DNA of 64,000 nucleotides from CAYGDP01 sp964348665 (GTDB taxonomy: Bacteria; Verrucomicrobiota; Verrucomicrobiia; Palsa-1439; CAYGDP01), in assembly GCA_964348665.1 (NCBI GenBank), contig CAYGDP010000003.1:170619-234618 (forward strand), read 5' to 3'. Shown piece after piece: positions 1-8,761 of the stretch. The translations under genes were made by a program, and so were the position numbers. The notes under the pieces are model-generated. The model was not told the DNA's origin. It was given only the letters and a program-made list of their open reading frames with translations, and did no database searches. How positions within the stretch are numbered: position 1 is the stretch's first letter; the number at the start of each line of letters is the position of its first letter.

Positions 1-472
1 GGCGCATCTTCGCGACTCTGGCGATTTTCTCGACGGCGTTCTCTTGCCCAAAACCGAGGCGTCCCATGCCGGTGTCCACTTTCACGTGCACGGGCAGGAT
101 TTTTTTCAGCCGTTCCGCCTCGCGATCGAATGCACGTGCCTCCGCATAGCTGGAGAGACTCGGCGTGAGGTCGGATTCCACAATGGGTGGAATTTCCTCG
201 GGTAGGTTTGCGCCCAACAACAGGACCGGCCATCCATCGCCCACGGCGCGAATGCTTAGGGCTTCCGTCAGGTTCGCTACACCAAACAAATCTGCCCCGC
301 TCTGCATCAGCGTCGTGGCGATTTGCGGGAGTCCGTGTCCGTAGGCGTCGGCCTTCACGACCGCGCAGAGTTTTGTGCGGGCGCCGATCCGGCTGCGAAT
401 CCAGGCGACATTGCCGCGCAACGCCGAGAGATCGATCTCGGCCCAGCAGCGGTACTGGTGGGTTGGGTTCAT
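1..472 (-). CDS. alr: Alanine racemase, N-terminal part (runs off the window)
   Basis: PLP-dependent alanine racemase, which supplies D-alanine for peptidoglycan. Only the first 157 residues are present; the rest lies beyond the left edge. The N-terminal block WAEIDLSALRGN is followed by AVVKADAYGHG, whose Lys40 is the residue that binds PLP in this family. Further on, VHVKVDTGMGRLGF matches the family. The ATG at 472 lies 21 bp after the tsaB stop on the same strand, so alr is probably the last gene of a CPBP-thiL-tsaE-tsaB-alr run. An alr/tsaE/tsaB neighbourhood is common in bacteria. Confidence 0.95.
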   Translation of the reverse strand, partial: MNPTHQYRCWAEIDLSALRGNVAWIRSRIGARTKLCAVVKADAYGHGLPQIATTLMQSGADLFGVANLTEALSIRAVGDGWPVLLLGANLPEEIPPIVESDLTPSLSSYAEARAFDREAERLKKILPVHVKVDTGMGRLGFGQENAVEKIARVAKMR

Positions 473-493
473 GGCGTAAGAATTGTCGAGACG

Positions 494-1102
494 TTAAAGC
501 GATACAGGAGGTTCGGCGAGCTTATATTTCATCTCGCGGAGGTAGATCGGTTCGAGCAACTTGTCCCCCCGCTTCTGGCGCAGGAATTTCTCCCGGGCGA
601 GCTGGGCAACGAATTGAGCTTGAGGAATTGGAGTGCTGGAGTGCTGGAGCAGGGAAGTGCTGGGGAGAAGCTCGATGGGAGTTTCTAAAATCGAATGGCC
701 GGGCGCGTAGCGCGCGACGTAGAAATCTCCGCGGCCTGCTTCGAGAGTGACGGTGAGCGGCTTATCGCGCATGTGTTCGATGGCAAACGCGTGAAAGCTG
801 GCTACGCCGATCACGGGTTTGCCGGTTGCAATGGCGAAGCCTTGCACGGCGGCGATCCCCACGCGGATTCCGATGAAACTGCCGGGACCAAGCCCGACCG
901 CCCAGAGATCGATTTTCTCCGCATGAACCTTGGCTTTCGTCAGGATTTTTTGTACGGCGGGGATTAACTCCGCCGAGTGGCGTTTCTTCCCGCCCCTATG
1001 GGGCGAGTCCGCGCCAATGGTTTTCTCGGCCACGAGTGTATCGTCGCGCAGCAACGCGACACTCGCTACCGGGCTGGACGTTTCGATGGCAAGCGTGAGC
1101 AT
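494..1102 (-). CDS. tsaB: tRNA threonylcarbamoyladenosine biosynthesis protein TsaB
   Basis: Partner of TsaD and TsaE in making t6A at position 37 of ANN-decoding tRNAs. The start MLTLAIETSS (202 aa) is chosen because it is the conserved N-terminus of the family; a longer frame upstream only overlaps tsaE. The motif VGLGPGSFIGIRVG is typical of TsaB. Two stretches look foreign. Residues about 32-40 (SPHRGGKKR) come from a short GC palindrome. Residues about 147-164 are encoded by TGCTGGAG-type repeated words. Both are in frame. The 5' end overlaps tsaE by 37 bp, which suggests coupled translation. Confidence 0.93.
   Translation of the reverse strand: MLTLAIETSSPVASVALLRDDTLVAEKTIGADSPHRGGKKRHSAELIPAVQKILTKAKVHAEKIDLWAVGLGPGSFIGIRVGIAAVQGFAIATGKPVIGVASFHAFAIEHMRDKPLTVTLEAGRGDFYVARYAPGHSILETPIELLPSTSLLQHSSTPIPQAQFVAQLAREKFLRQKRGDKLLEPIYLREMKYKLAEPPVSL
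613..664. repeat. Word-like repeat inside tsaB
   Basis: Repeated GGAGTGCT/TGCTGGAG words, at least three near-identical units, lie in frame in the C-terminal part of tsaB (residues about 147-164). They resemble single arms of the intergenic word-like elements elsewhere in the window. The reading frame stays open. Confidence 0.5.
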
Positions 1103-1542
1103 GAGAAAATGCGATAGTTCTCGTCCAAGACATTGATATTGACGTAAAGCGTGTGGGGAGGCAAACCGCGAATCTTTTCTGCCCACTCGATTATGGTTAC
1201 CCCGTTTCCACCGATGTATTCATCAAGCCCGATCTGCTGGATTTGTTTTTCCGAGTCCAGCCTGTAAAGGTCAATGTGATAAACCGGTAATCGTGTTCGC
1301 CCGCGCCGTCGCCCCATGTATTCGGAAACAATTGTGAACGTCGGGCTGGTAACTAAATTGTGGACTCCGAGCCCAGCGGCGATCCCTTGTGCCAGGCAAG
1401 TTTTTCCTGCGCCTAGCTCGCCCCTAAGAGCCACGACATCGCCCGGCTTGAGTTGATCAGCCAGCTTGCGCCCGAATACTTGTGTTTCTTTCGCACTGTA
1501 AGACTTGAACATGTATCCGCCATGTTGAACGGGCGATTTCAT
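1066..1542 (-). CDS. tsaE: tRNA threonylcarbamoyladenosine biosynthesis ATPase TsaE
   Basis: P-loop ATPase that cycles the TsaB-TsaD complex during t6A synthesis. The Walker A motif GELGAGKT is at residues 41-48, and VTSPTFTIVSEY and HIDLYRL follow, as expected for TsaE. At 158 aa it has the usual length. The ATG at 1542 overlaps the thiL stop as ATGA, which favours this start over the internal Met at 1512. The C-terminus overlaps the tsaB start. Confidence 0.95.
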   Translation of the reverse strand: MKSPVQHGGYMFKSYSAKETQVFGRKLADQLKPGDVVALRGELGAGKTCLAQGIAAGLGVHNLVTSPTFTIVSEYMGRRRGRTRLPVYHIDLYRLDSEKQIQQIGLDEYIGGNGVTIIEWAEKIRGLPPHTLYVNINVLDENYRIFSCSRLPSKRPAR

Positions 1543-2531
1543 TGTCGGAAATGGTCGAAACCGCTTTCGGTGAGGGGTTCCTCCTCGCCGCTGCGGTCCA
1601 CGAGGATGAGATCGCCCGCCTTCGTCTCACCAGGGGAGACTTCGGCGCGGTGAAGCGCAGACGCTTCAGTGATGGACCCAATGGTTGTGAGTGGTGTTTT
1701 CGGAAATTGGTCGCCCCAGCGTTTCAGCAGGTCGGCGACGTGGTCGGGCGCGATGGTGAAAAGCAACTCGAAATCTTCACCGCCGTGGAGGGCGCATTCC
1801 AGCGCCGAGAGAAAGGTTTGGTTTTCCAGCGCGTACGCGTCGCGCGAGAGCGGGATGCGCGGGGCAATGAGGCGCGCGCCTACCCTGCTTTGCTCCATGA
1901 TTCGGCGAATGTCGCCCGCCAGCCCGTCGCTCAAGTCCATCATGGCGCGGACGGGAAAATTTTCGACCAACCACCTCGCTTCGCGGATGCGCGGGGTGAA
2001 CTCGAGGTGTTTGCCGAGAATCGAGCCGCCGAGCAGGCCGGTAACGAGGATACTATCGCCTGGTTCCGCCGCCGACCGAAGTTTCACGCGGTCGGATTCC
2101 ACTTCTCCGATCAGGCTGATGCTGATGAACGTCTCGCGCGAGACGCGCGTGGTATCGCCGCCGACGATGCGGGTGTTGAAAGTGTCGGCAATTTCTCTCA
2201 TGCCGCGATAGAGTTCGCTAGCGTATTCTTCGGTGAGGTTGCGCGGGAATCCGACGGCAACCAGCGCCCAGCGCGGCAGACCGCCCATGGCGGCGATGTC
2301 GGAGAGATTCCGCGCCATCGCTTTCCAGCCGACGCCGAAGGGAGGCGTGTCGGGATCGAAATGCCGGCCCAGCACGCAACTATCCACCGTGTAGAGAAGA
2401 TATTTTTTTGGATCGGGCGTCCGCAACACGGCGGTGTCGTCGCCGACGCCGACGACGACGGAATCGTCGGATGACAGCCCTTTGGAGAGCCGAGCGATCA
2501 GTTCAAATTCGCCGAGGTCGCTTAGGTTCAT
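1539..2531 (-). CDS. thiL: Thiamine-monophosphate kinase
   Basis: ATP-dependent phosphorylation of thiamine monophosphate to thiamine diphosphate. The protein is 330 aa, of the PurM-like AIR synthase fold. GVGDD (28-32) and DIAAMGGLPRWALV are the nucleotide/Mg-binding and core motifs of ThiL; DLSDGLAGDI and GGEDFELLF are the second-domain signatures. The start overlaps the stop of the CPBP gene as ATGA and the end overlaps tsaE as ATGA, so the gene is embedded in a translationally coupled operon. Confidence 0.96.
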   Translation of the reverse strand: MNLSDLGEFELIARLSKGLSSDDSVVVGVGDDTAVLRTPDPKKYLLYTVDSCVLGRHFDPDTPPFGVGWKAMARNLSDIAAMGGLPRWALVAVGFPRNLTEEYASELYRGMREIADTFNTRIVGGDTTRVSRETFISISLIGEVESDRVKLRSAAEPGDSILVTGLLGGSILGKHLEFTPRIREARWLVENFPVRAMMDLSDGLAGDIRRIMEQSRVGARLIAPRIPLSRDAYALENQTFLSALECALHGGEDFELLFTIAPDHVADLLKRWGDQFPKTPLTTIGSITEASALHRAEVSPGETKAGDLILVDRSGEEEPLTESGFDHFRQ

Positions 2532-3379
2532 GGTTCACCGCCGAGAAGCAGTGCGAAGAACGTAACCGCGTTGAAGCCGCTATGAAAGACAATTGGAACG
2601 ACGAGTGAGCCGGTTGCCTCGTAGGCGACGATGAGCGCCAAGCTCATGCAAAAAAGCGGCGCGAGGGCCACTGTGTTCATGTGAAGTATGGCGAAAAGGG
2701 CAGACACGATCAATGCGCTGATTGTTTGACCGCAACGTTGTTTGACGGCGGGATAAAAGATTCCCCGAAACACCGTCTCTTCAAATACGGGGGCAATGAG
2801 CAAGCCGACCACCGCGAACATCCACCAGAGTGCCGCCGGTGGATTTCCTTGGAGCAGCTCAACAATATCTTGCGGAGGCGTCTTAAATCCCCAATCCTCC
2901 AGAGTCAGCTTGGCGAAAATCGCCAGGGTTTGGAGCCACGGCCAGGAGGCAAACAATAATGCAACGCCGACAAATACAGCTCCGATGAGGTGCATCTTTT
3001 TCAGGCCAAAACATTCCACCAGGTCAGCTTTCAATCGTCGCAGCATACTGGTGACAATTCCTAAAGCGGCAAGCCCGAAGATCGCGGATGCGATTATACC
3101 GCTCAAAAAAATCTTATGCTGTGTTGCGGGGGGCAATTTTTTTAGGTCGGGAACTTTAGTGATGCTCAACACAAAGCCTGCTTCCACCAGCAAAATTGCC
3201 GCGCGCACCATCAGCAAAATCCCCGCGAGCATCAAAGCGTGGTGGAGCGTCCACGGTTTCGATCCCACTTGGGTCAGCGATGGTGACTGACTGGGTGGCG
3301 TTGCTTGGCGCCAGAGGGCGAGCAACAGCACCAAGAAATAAATCGAAATCATCCAGACCAGGGGTGGCATTGCTTGCAT
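2528..3379 (-). CDS. CPBP-family intramembrane (CAAX-like) metalloprotease
   Basis: Polytopic membrane protein of the CPBP/Abi family, 283 aa from the ATG at 3379 (MPPLVWM at 3370 is an alternative). The family's active-site motifs are visible near the C-terminus: EETVFR (200-205), F229 to H233 in FAILH, and HSGFN (266-270). About eight hydrophobic segments precede and surround them. The frame stays open far upstream, but that part is antisense to trpD and is rejected. The substrate is unknown. It is the first gene of the thiL-tsaE-tsaB-alr run, coupled to thiL by ATGA overlap, and divergent from trpD with about 100 bp between the starts. Confidence 0.85.
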   Translation of the reverse strand: MQAMPPLVWMISIYFLVLLLALWRQATPPSQSPSLTQVGSKPWTLHHALMLAGILLMVRAAILLVEAGFVLSITKVPDLKKLPPATQHKIFLSGIIASAIFGLAALGIVTSMLRRLKADLVECFGLKKMHLIGAVFVGVALLFASWPWLQTLAIFAKLTLEDWGFKTPPQDIVELLQGNPPAALWWMFAVVGLLIAPVFEETVFRGIFYPAVKQRCGQTISALIVSALFAILHMNTVALAPLFCMSLALIVAYEATGSLVVPIVFHSGFNAVTFFALLLGGEP

Positions 3380-3482
3380 TGGCAAGAATACTACCAGCGG
3401 CGACAGTTCGACGCACCCTGAAAATCGGAGGAGATTTTTTCGCAGTTGCGGCACGGCTCTTGCTGGGTTAGATTCCAGTGGA

Positions 3483-4529
3483 ATGTCACTCGAGGGATTG
3501 ACCACAATTCTACGAAGAAGCGAGGCGTTGGGCGCTGGGAAGGCGATTAGCGCGGTGACTTCCCTGTTGTCCGATTCGGTGAGCCTCGAAAGCAAGGCAA
3601 ACTTCCTGGAGGCGTTGAGCGCCAAGGGGGAGACGCCGGAAGAGCTGGCGGTGTTTGCTCGCGAATTACGAAAATTGGCCGTGGATCCAAAGATCCGTCC
3701 GGAAGATGTCGGCGGGGTTATTGTGGATACCTGCGGCACGGGCGGCGATAATCTGAATCTGTTCAATATCTCGACTGCCGCGGCGCTCGTGACGGCGTCG
3801 GCCGGCGTGGCGGTGGCCAAACACGGGAACCGGGCGGTCACAAGCGCCTGCGGATCGGCGGACGTGCTTGAGGCGTTGGGGATCCAGATTGATTTGCCGC
3901 CGGCGGAAGCGAAACGGTCGCTCATCGAAAATCGTTTCTCATTTTTCTTTGCGCCCAGTTATCATCCGGCATTCAAAAAACTCGCGCCGGTTCGAAAAGA
4001 TCTTGCCCAGCGAGGGCGTCGGACGATTTTCAACCTCCTCGGCCCAATGCTCAATCCCGCGCACCCGACCGGGCAGGTGGTCGGCGTGTACTCGCAACGG
4101 CTGCTGGAGACCTATGCGCAAGCCCTGCGCCAGCTCGGTGTTGGCCGCGCGTTGGTGGTGAATGGATCGGGGATGGATGAATTGACTACAACGGGCACGA
4201 ATCTGTTGGCGGAATTGAAACCCAACGGTGACGTAAAAATGCGTGCGCTCGACATCAGCTTGCTAGGGTTGAAGCCGGCGGGAGTGGAAGATTTACGGGG
4301 TGGGTCGGCAAAAGACAACGCGGCAATTCTGGAGACGATTTTTAACGGTGAAGACCGGGGTCCGCGGCGCGAAGTCGTGCTGCTCAATGCTGCGGCTGCG
4401 TTCATCGTGGCTGGGCGGGCGAATTCATTTATCGAAGGAATCAAACTCGCCGCCGCGCAGATTGACAGCGGTGCAGTGGTGCTGCTGTTGGAAAAACTGC
4501 AAAAATTCTCCTCCGCCGTAAAACGGTAG
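3483..4529 (+). CDS. trpD: Anthranilate phosphoribosyltransferase
   Basis: Transfers phosphoribosyl from PRPP to anthranilate in tryptophan synthesis. The protein is 348 aa, the normal length. CGTGGD (residues 84-89) is the PRPP-binding loop; KHGNR (113-117) and SACGSADVLEALG follow as expected. No other trp genes are adjacent. Transcribed divergently from the CPBP-thiL run and convergent with the LamG gene. Confidence 0.97.
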   Translation: MSLEGLTTILRRSEALGAGKAISAVTSLLSDSVSLESKANFLEALSAKGETPEELAVFARELRKLAVDPKIRPEDVGGVIVDTCGTGGDNLNLFNISTAAALVTASAGVAVAKHGNRAVTSACGSADVLEALGIQIDLPPAEAKRSLIENRFSFFFAPSYHPAFKKLAPVRKDLAQRGRRTIFNLLGPMLNPAHPTGQVVGVYSQRLLETYAQALRQLGVGRALVVNGSGMDELTTTGTNLLAELKPNGDVKMRALDISLLGLKPAGVEDLRGGSAKDNAAILETIFNGEDRGPRREVVLLNAAAAFIVAGRANSFIEGIKLAAAQIDSGAVVLLLEKLQKFSSAVKR

Positions 4530-4543
4530 CGGGCTGATCTTTT

Positions 4544-5320
4544 CTATTTGTCTTTACCAGCCGCCCCTGCCTCGTAAATTGCCCGCACTTGTTCTTCTGA
4601 CAGCGTGCCCTTGTAGATACGCACGTCGTCAATCGCCCCATTTGCATTCCAAGCGTATCGGTCGCTTCCGGGCGCCGCGACACCAATCTTCCATGTCTGC
4701 TGTTCGTAGTCGCGCGCCTTGGCATCGGATTCCCACGATTCACTGGTCTTTTTCAACTCGCCATCCACGTAGATTCTGACAACATTCTCCTCCGTGTCCA
4801 CAACCCCGACAAGATGATACCAGCTGCCCGGCTCGAATTCTTCCTCCCAAGTGCCGATTCCTTTCCAAACCGGGTCACCATCTCCTTTGAGCCAGTGTGT
4901 CATCGTGAATTTTTTATCGTTGCCATAGCTTAGCCCCTCGTGCCAACCGGTTTTGATAACGATACCATACTGGGCGTCGTTGGCGTCGTCCGTTCCTGGC
5001 GGGGCGTTCGCCGGCTTGAACCAAGCGGCCAACGAATAACTGCCCGCTTGGAGTTTGTCGAGCGGTTCGGAGTTGGGAATCTCGATGTGAGCGTCTTTTC
5101 CATTGAATTGAAAAGCGCCGCCGATTTTTCCAGCCGAGCGCCCCGGTTTGTTCGCGACTTTGCCGTGATTTTTAGAGGGAGAACTATCGATAGCACCGTC
5201 GCTGTCTTTATCATCGAGTTTCCAATGGCCGATCAACGCCGGCTCGGCGGCGATGCTAACAAATGGTAAGAATACAGCTGCGGCAAAGGCGGCGATACGC
5301 AAGGCAATGTTTGTTTTCAT
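4544..5320 (-). CDS. Exported LamG/jellyroll-domain (concanavalin A-like) protein
   Basis: 258 aa from the ATG at 5320, where a signal peptide begins (MKTNIALRIAAFAAAVFLPF, cleavage probably after SIAA). The rest is one LamG-like jellyroll: it starts with LIGHWKLDD and ends with GAIDDVRIYKGTLSEEQV, the standard closing strand of the Laminin_G_3 domain. Such single-domain secreted lectin-like proteins are abundant in Verrucomicrobiota and Planctomycetes; the ligand cannot be told. Convergent with trpD. Confidence 0.88.
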   Translation of the reverse strand: MKTNIALRIAAFAAAVFLPFVSIAAEPALIGHWKLDDKDSDGAIDSSPSKNHGKVANKPGRSAGKIGGAFQFNGKDAHIEIPNSEPLDKLQAGSYSLAAWFKPANAPPGTDDANDAQYGIVIKTGWHEGLSYGNDKKFTMTHWLKGDGDPVWKGIGTWEEEFEPGSWYHLVGVVDTEENVVRIYVDGELKKTSESWESDAKARDYEQQTWKIGVAAPGSDRYAWNANGAIDDVRIYKGTLSEEQVRAIYEAGAAGKDK

Positions 5321-5427
5321 GGTGTTGTAAACTCCCAATTGAAGTTGGTCGTTTCTTTAAAACTCACTTTGCGGAATGTCAATCTCGAACGTTCCGCCAT
5401 TGTCTCGGCGGGACGGTTCGATTTGGA

Positions 5428-5511
5428 TGGTGCGGGAGGGGGGACTTGAACCCCCACGCCTTTCGGCATACGGCCCTCAACCGTACGTGTCTGCCATTCC
5501 ACCACTCCCGC
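5428..5511 (-). tRNA. tRNA-Leu (anticodon GAG)
   Basis: Class II tRNA with the CCA encoded (complement of TGG at 5428-5430). The acceptor stem is GCGGGAG/CTCCCGC with discriminator A. The anticodon stem TACGG/CCGTA closes a seven-base loop TTGAGGG, giving anticodon GAG (Leu CUC/CUU). A long variable arm and a T-loop with GTTCAAGTC are present. Confidence 0.95.
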
Positions 5512-5581
5512 AAAAACCGGGCGGCAAGATAGCGCGGGGGGAGCGATGGCGCAAGAGTTTCCTTCCCCTTCACCCAAGCAA

Positions 5582-6280
5582 TTACCACGGCTTTTTCTTG
5601 GTCAGCTGCGCCTCTTCGATGAGCTTGGTGGAACGCTCGACGATGGCGATGGACGGGCTGCGTGTGCCGCTTTGAAAATCGAAATGATCCAACGGTGCAT
5701 TCATCAGCACCAGAAACGCCTCTTTGCCTTTCAGTCCGTTCTGGGTTTCGGCGTTGACGATGTTTCCGTTGAGAAAAAAAATCGTACCGATTTGTTGACC
5801 CCGGTTTTTGAGGAGAACACAGCCGCTCTTCTCATGTTCCTTGAGGGTTTCAACCAAATCCAGCAGACTGAATCCCGTCAGGTCGCCGGACATCGCGGTG
5901 GAACGCAAGACCTGGATTTTCACCATTTTCTCGGTGTCCTTGTCGTTGAACGCCTGGGTGCGGCGCTGCACCCATTCCCGCGCCTGCTCGGGCAAGCCGC
6001 GAAACACCATGAAAATGAATCGCCCAACCTGCACCACGTCGCCGTGACCGAGCAACGCCTCCGGCATCACTTGGCCGTTGACAAGCGTCCCATTTGCGCT
6101 GTTCCGATCGGTAATGGTCAGGTCGTCCCCTTGTTGACGCACCGCCGCGTGAGTGCGCGAAACGGTTGAGTCATTCAACGGAATATGATTCACCGGCGCG
6201 CGCCCGATGAACACCGTTTTATCCTGGGGCAACTCGTATATCTTGTCGTCCGACGATATAAAGAAATACCGACTCGACAT
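5582..6280 (-). CDS. FHA domain protein with C-terminal DUF4388 (PatA-like) domain
   Basis: 232 aa. The ATG at 6280 is chosen because GGAGAGAGAGG lies just upstream. Residues about 5-95 form an FHA phosphothreonine-binding domain with the conserved GR (26-27), SRTH (41-44) and NSANGTLVNG (60-69). Residues about 128-225 are a DUF4388 domain (GDLTGFSLLDLVETL, then GTIFFLNGNIVNAE), found in signalling proteins. The combination suggests a soluble phospho-dependent adaptor. No kinase gene is adjacent. Confidence 0.88.
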   Translation of the reverse strand: MSSRYFFISSDDKIYELPQDKTVFIGRAPVNHIPLNDSTVSRTHAAVRQQGDDLTITDRNSANGTLVNGQVMPEALLGHGDVVQVGRFIFMVFRGLPEQAREWVQRRTQAFNDKDTEKMVKIQVLRSTAMSGDLTGFSLLDLVETLKEHEKSGCVLLKNRGQQIGTIFFLNGNIVNAETQNGLKGKEAFLVLMNAPLDHFDFQSGTRSPSIAIVERSTKLIEEAQLTKKKPW

Positions 6281-6393
6281 AAACACCTCTCTCTCCGGGT
6301 TAACTAGCACTTTCTATGCACGATTCTCGATCCAAAAGCAAGCACCCGGTTGAAAAGGATTGACGGCAAGGTTGCGTTGAAACAATCGTCAGA

Positions 6394-7491
6394 TCATTCA
6401 CCCACGCTGGCGGTCAGCGCCATCAGTGCCAGCGTGGCAGCCACCAGCGGATCATCCTCTTTCTGCAATGGAAACGGATTCACCCAGCTGCCGTCCGCGC
6501 GTTGGTCGCGCGCGATGGATGCAAAAAGCCCAGGGAACGGCTCGCTCATGTTCAGTTGTCGAAACGCCTTTGTGCTGGCAGCCGCACAGTAGTACCGCAA
6601 CGATTTGCTCCAGATTTCACGCGGGTCGTTCGCGGCAAAACCACCCGCGCGGTCGGGCAGATGATTTTCCCGCAGCCACTTGCCCGCTCCAACCACACGG
6701 GCGTCCCCCGGAGACACTCCCATGGCAAGCAACGCCAGGATGCCATCCCCCGTCGCTGTTGCGTAACTGTTGATCCGATTGCCGTCACCTCCCGCCTTGT
6801 TCGCCTCGCGAACGACCGGGGAGAACAAAAATCCGCCGTCGTCATTCTGGCATCGTCGCAGAAAAATCTCCGCGCGCTTCACCGCAGGGTCATCCGCCTT
6901 GATGCTTGCGGCGGCAAACGCTTCGAGAACGTACCGCGTCATGGAGAGATCCACTTGTCCAGCGTCGGGCGGGGTTCGCAACCGCCCGCCCATCCCCCAG
7001 GCGCCAAACGCGGGATGATCGCGCGTCCAGCCGATTTCTTCTGTGAATTGCTGGCGGCGCAGCCAGGCGATCATCGGCGCGATTCGGTTCTGCCACCCCT
7101 CGCGGCGAGCGCGGGCAATGGCTTGCACGGCCAACGCGGTGGCGTAATTCGGATAATCTTCGACAGTCGAATCGATGCGACCGACCGCGCCGTTCGCATC
7201 CGTGTGACGAACGATGAAGTCGAGCGCGGCGTTCACCCTGCCCTTGTCCATTGGAAAAATGTCGGGAGGCACCTGCAACAGGGCGTTCAGTACGAACGGT
7301 GTGAGCGATTGTCCCGATCGCAATAAACCGTACGTCTGGCTGTGCCAGCCGCCGTCATCGCCTTGTTGCGACCAAAGAAATGCAGCCGCGCGACGGATTG
7401 CATCGTCGCTTCGTGACGACGACTGCGCCGTTGGCGCGGCGCAGCCGGTCGTCAGGAGCAGACACAACAGGAGACGTGCTAGTTGCGTCAT
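6394..7491 (-). CDS. Lipoprotein with prenyltransferase/squalene-cyclase-type repeats
   Basis: 365 aa. The N-terminus MTQLARLLLCLLLTTGC is a lipoprotein signal with Cys17 as the lipidated residue. The body is an alpha/alpha-toroid of QW-like repeats: WSQQGDDGGWHS (about 40-51), RRCQNDDGGFLF and RDQRADGSWVNPF. No DXDD cyclase motif or CXXC farnesyltransferase zinc site is evident, so enzymatic activity is doubtful; a binding role outside the membrane is possible. It starts directly after the stop of its paralogue with no spacer. Confidence 0.85.
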   Translation of the reverse strand: MTQLARLLLCLLLTTGCAAPTAQSSSRSDDAIRRAAAFLWSQQGDDGGWHSQTYGLLRSGQSLTPFVLNALLQVPPDIFPMDKGRVNAALDFIVRHTDANGAVGRIDSTVEDYPNYATALAVQAIARARREGWQNRIAPMIAWLRRQQFTEEIGWTRDHPAFGAWGMGGRLRTPPDAGQVDLSMTRYVLEAFAAASIKADDPAVKRAEIFLRRCQNDDGGFLFSPVVREANKAGGDGNRINSYATATGDGILALLAMGVSPGDARVVGAGKWLRENHLPDRAGGFAANDPREIWSKSLRYYCAAASTKAFRQLNMSEPFPGLFASIARDQRADGSWVNPFPLQKEDDPLVAATLALMALTASVGE

Positions 7492-8649
7492 TTATTTTTT
7501 TCCCGGCTTGATTTCTTTCGTGATCACGGCGACGGTAGCGGGCGCTTTTTCCGCTTGCATCGTAAGGATCGCGGCACCGGTGCAAGCAACGCGACCGGTG
7601 ATGCAATGATGTCCGGCCCACGTGCCATCGTTGTTTTGCAGTTTGACCAGGCGCGCCTTGATGTCGTTGTTCCATTTCACCCACGGCTCGCCACCCGTCC
7701 GGCAAAGACTGTCGCTGACATTGAGGTAGCTGAAGAATTCCTCGCCTCCCATCGAGCCGAAGCCAGCTTGGACGGCTGGTTTCGCCAGCTTTGTGTCGAG
7801 GGCGCGCAATTCATTTGCGTTCGCCGCGCGGTCATTTTCAGTGCGGCTTAATTGCTCTCGCTGCTGTGCGACGACGTAAAGCTCGACTCCGGCTGAAGCG
7901 GCCGTCGACGAGGTGGCTTCTTTCGACCCTGGCTTGAGACTGTTCTTGGTGTACTCATCGACCTTTTTTGCAACGTCGTTGGAGACGCGCACGCCTTTGC
8001 CAGCGGCCATGTTGAGGCTGCGCGAGGCGATGGACGTGCAGAGGATTGGCGCCCAACCGCCGGCGATATTCCAACTGCCATCGGTTTGCTGATTTTTTTC
8101 GATTTTGGCGACGACCCGTTCCAGCGCCACTCGAACGCGGGCGTTTGCCTTGGCATTTCCCATTTCGCCATCCAATTCCGAAAGCAGCATGGATGCGAGA
8201 AAGGTGTCGATGTAAGGGCCGAGTTTGCGCTGGATTTGAGTGTTGCCCGGCGTCTTGAGCGCCAAGCCATCGGTCTGTGATTCCTCGATGGAACGCAGGA
8301 CGAACTCGATGGCTTTCTGTAAGGCTTCGCGATGTTCGCCTTTATCGGGCGTGTTGCCCGAGCGCAACAGGGCGAGCGCGGCGACACAAGTGTTTGCCAC
8401 GTCGTTGCCATTGGATTCGAGCCGCTCGCCGTTGCGGACAAACGATTTGTCACCGCCATCTTGTCCCCAGCCGCCGTCGTTGCCCTGCACCTTGACGAGC
8501 CAGGTAAGGCCGCGCTCGACGGCATCCCGCACCTGAGAATCAGTGACGGGAGTAATCGGTATTTGGGTGGGCTGAATTTTTTCTTCGGCAGTCGCCACGC
8601 CCACCCAAAGCGCGCAGGATGCCGCCAGTCCGTATTGCCACAGTTTCAT
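7492..8649 (-). CDS. Exported protein with prenyltransferase/squalene-cyclase-type repeats
   Basis: 385 aa. The ATG at 8649 is preceded by GGAGA at good spacing and begins a signal peptide (MKLWQYGLAASCALWVGVAT, cut near Ala21). QW-like repeats are seen in VQGNDGGWGQDGG, NQQTDGSWNIAGGW and LQNNDGTWAGHHC. It is a paralogue of the downstream lipoprotein and abuts it exactly, so the two are one transcription unit. The same repeat fold occurs in secreted Planctomycetes/Verrucomicrobia proteins of unknown function. Confidence 0.85.
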   Translation of the reverse strand: MKLWQYGLAASCALWVGVATAEEKIQPTQIPITPVTDSQVRDAVERGLTWLVKVQGNDGGWGQDGGDKSFVRNGERLESNGNDVANTCVAALALLRSGNTPDKGEHREALQKAIEFVLRSIEESQTDGLALKTPGNTQIQRKLGPYIDTFLASMLLSELDGEMGNAKANARVRVALERVVAKIEKNQQTDGSWNIAGGWAPILCTSIASRSLNMAAGKGVRVSNDVAKKVDEYTKNSLKPGSKEATSSTAASAGVELYVVAQQREQLSRTENDRAANANELRALDTKLAKPAVQAGFGSMGGEEFFSYLNVSDSLCRTGGEPWVKWNNDIKARLVKLQNNDGTWAGHHCITGRVACTGAAILTMQAEKAPATVAVITKEIKPGKK

Positions 8650-8761
8650 TGGATTCTCCTTTGTTGAAGTTGCACGTCGGTTCTGTGGAGTCGGACACCT
8701 TGGGGGAAACTTGGTTCCGCAAGACTTGACGAATTGGCGGGAAACCGCCAGCATCCGCCGC

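Noticed and set aside
1542..2474. Plus-strand frame opposite thiL
   Set aside because: No recognisable domain and it is fully covered by thiL on the other strand.
3380..3925. Upstream extension of the CPBP protease frame
   Set aside because: It is antisense to the trpD coding region and shows no family similarity; the ATG at 3379 gives the expected membrane protein.
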